Positions 63,604 to 64,000 of a stretch of 64,000 nt of DNA are shown here, one piece after another (positions within the stretch are counted from its first letter, which is position 1; each line of letters starts with the position of its first letter). Location of the stretch: contig NZ_PVBM01000001.1 of NCBI RefSeq assembly GCF_002968575.1, forward strand, positions 310,001-374,000. The letters are read 5' to 3'. Source of the stretch: Neorhizobium huautlense. GTDB lineage: Bacteria; Pseudomonadota; Alphaproteobacteria; Rhizobiales; Rhizobiaceae. The notes below the pieces were generated by a model that saw only the letters and a program-made list of their open reading frames with translations, ran no database searches and was not told where the DNA came from. Both the position numbers and the translations under genes were made by a program.

Positions 63604-64000
63604 ATGACTCGTTCTGTGGAGAGTCGTTTCATCGCGATCATTTCTAGCGCCCTGCTGGTCGTCGTCGCTCCGCTTTTCACGCTGTTTCTGGCGCTCTCTT
63701 CGCAACAGGCAGCCAAGAACCAGGGTGAGCATGTCAATGTCATGCTGATCACCAACTCCCAGGCGCTTGGGAAGCCGCTTTGGGACCTGGACACCGACAG
63801 CATCCGCCAAATCGCCTCCGTACTCATCGCAGACTCCGCCATTTTCGGCGTGCAGATCAACGACAACACCGGCAAGCTCAATATTGCAGAGGTGGATGTC
63901 AACCCGGTTGATTTCCGCGGGCTGCAATCGATCTCCGAGCCGATCTTCTACAAATCCCAGCAGGGAATGCGCAATGTCGGCAGCATCACCGTCTACGTGC
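63604..64000 (+). CDS. Membrane sensor protein, N-terminal part only (runs off the window)
   Basis: An open frame from ATG 63604 continues past the end. The 132 visible residues begin M-T-R-S-V-E-S-R-F-I-A-I-I, have one transmembrane helix at about 9-32, and then a periplasmic region with W-D-L-D-T-D-S-I-R-Q and V-L-I-A-D-S-A-I-F-G-V. That pattern starts many sensor kinases and GGDEF/EAL proteins; the output domain is outside the window. About 200 bp separate it from rplY. Confidence 0.7.
   Translation, partial: MTRSVESRFIAIISSALLVVVAPLFTLFLALSSQQAAKNQGEHVNVMLITNSQALGKPLWDLDTDSIRQIASVLIADSAIFGVQINDNTGKLNIAEVDVNPVDFRGLQSISEPIFYKSQQGMRNVGSITVYV

Overview
The window is a 64 kb chromosomal segment of an alphaproteobacterium, almost certainly a member of the Rhizobiaceae (Sinorhizobium/Rhizobium/Agrobacterium group). 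Evidence: GC-rich sequence, rhizobial-type RpoD, and the gene block greA - lpsB - LPS core glycosyltransferases - lrp - trxB - LysR regulator (LsrB/VtlR type), which matches the LPS core region described in Sinorhizobium meliloti. No rRNA, tRNA, CRISPR array, prophage or intact insertion sequence was recognised.

Layout. 0-7.6 kb: SMR transporter, rpoD, a frameshifted GFA-family gene, dnaG, a YqeY-family gene and carA. 7.6-16.6 kb: accessory block with an ABM monooxygenase behind a SoxR-like box, MATE and MFS exporters, DUF2938, an SRPBCC gene with a perfect 20-bp operator, a zinc metallopeptidase, an Fsr-type exporter, DUF2306 and a membrane-bound LytTR regulator. 16.7-19.3 kb: a four-gene bufferin operon (DUF2282 precursor, DUF692/MNIO enzyme, DUF2063 partner, DoxX membrane protein) behind an ECF sigma-F-like promoter. 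19.5-26.3 kb: carB, a 37-residue membrane protein missed by size cut-offs, and a radical-SAM + DUF4130-UdgX DNA repair pair with an SOS box in its promoter. 26.3-34.6 kb: greA with a terminator-like leader, LPS core genes with a tandem GT4 duplication, lrp, trxB and lsrB/vtlR. 34.6-35.1 kb: two tandem AbcR-type (alpha-r15) small RNAs. 35.1-43 kb: ArsR-type regulator with an old yellow enzyme, VOC and DUF2188 proteins, a CaCA antiporter, a MetE-like protein, DUF3597, a PQQ-type sugar dehydrogenase and a Phd/PIN toxin-antitoxin pair. 43-64 kb: mostly conserved genes (aatA, EAL protein, csp, MBL hydrolase, MarR/PetR-like regulator/kinase, csaA-proC-YbjN, ubiK-like, lgt, MidA-like, pgeF, M24 protein, prs, a double-Kazal lipoprotein, a Zn-ribbon protein, rplY), ending in a truncated membrane sensor.

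How the parts fit. Several genes carry recognisable stress-regulon signals: SoxR-like (7563-7580), LexA GTTC-N7-GTTC (26227-26241), sigma-F-like (16684-16708), EcfG/RpoE2-like (47217-47241), a LysR-type T-N11-A dyad before the first AbcR RNA (34656-34670) and ArsR-like dyads (11681-11700, 35096-35122). The strongest biological story is the bufferin operon, a copper-responsive RiPP-like system; the tandem AbcR RNAs next to their presumed regulator and the SOS-linked rSAM/UdgX pair come next. All functional assignments are from reading sequence; no database search was run.
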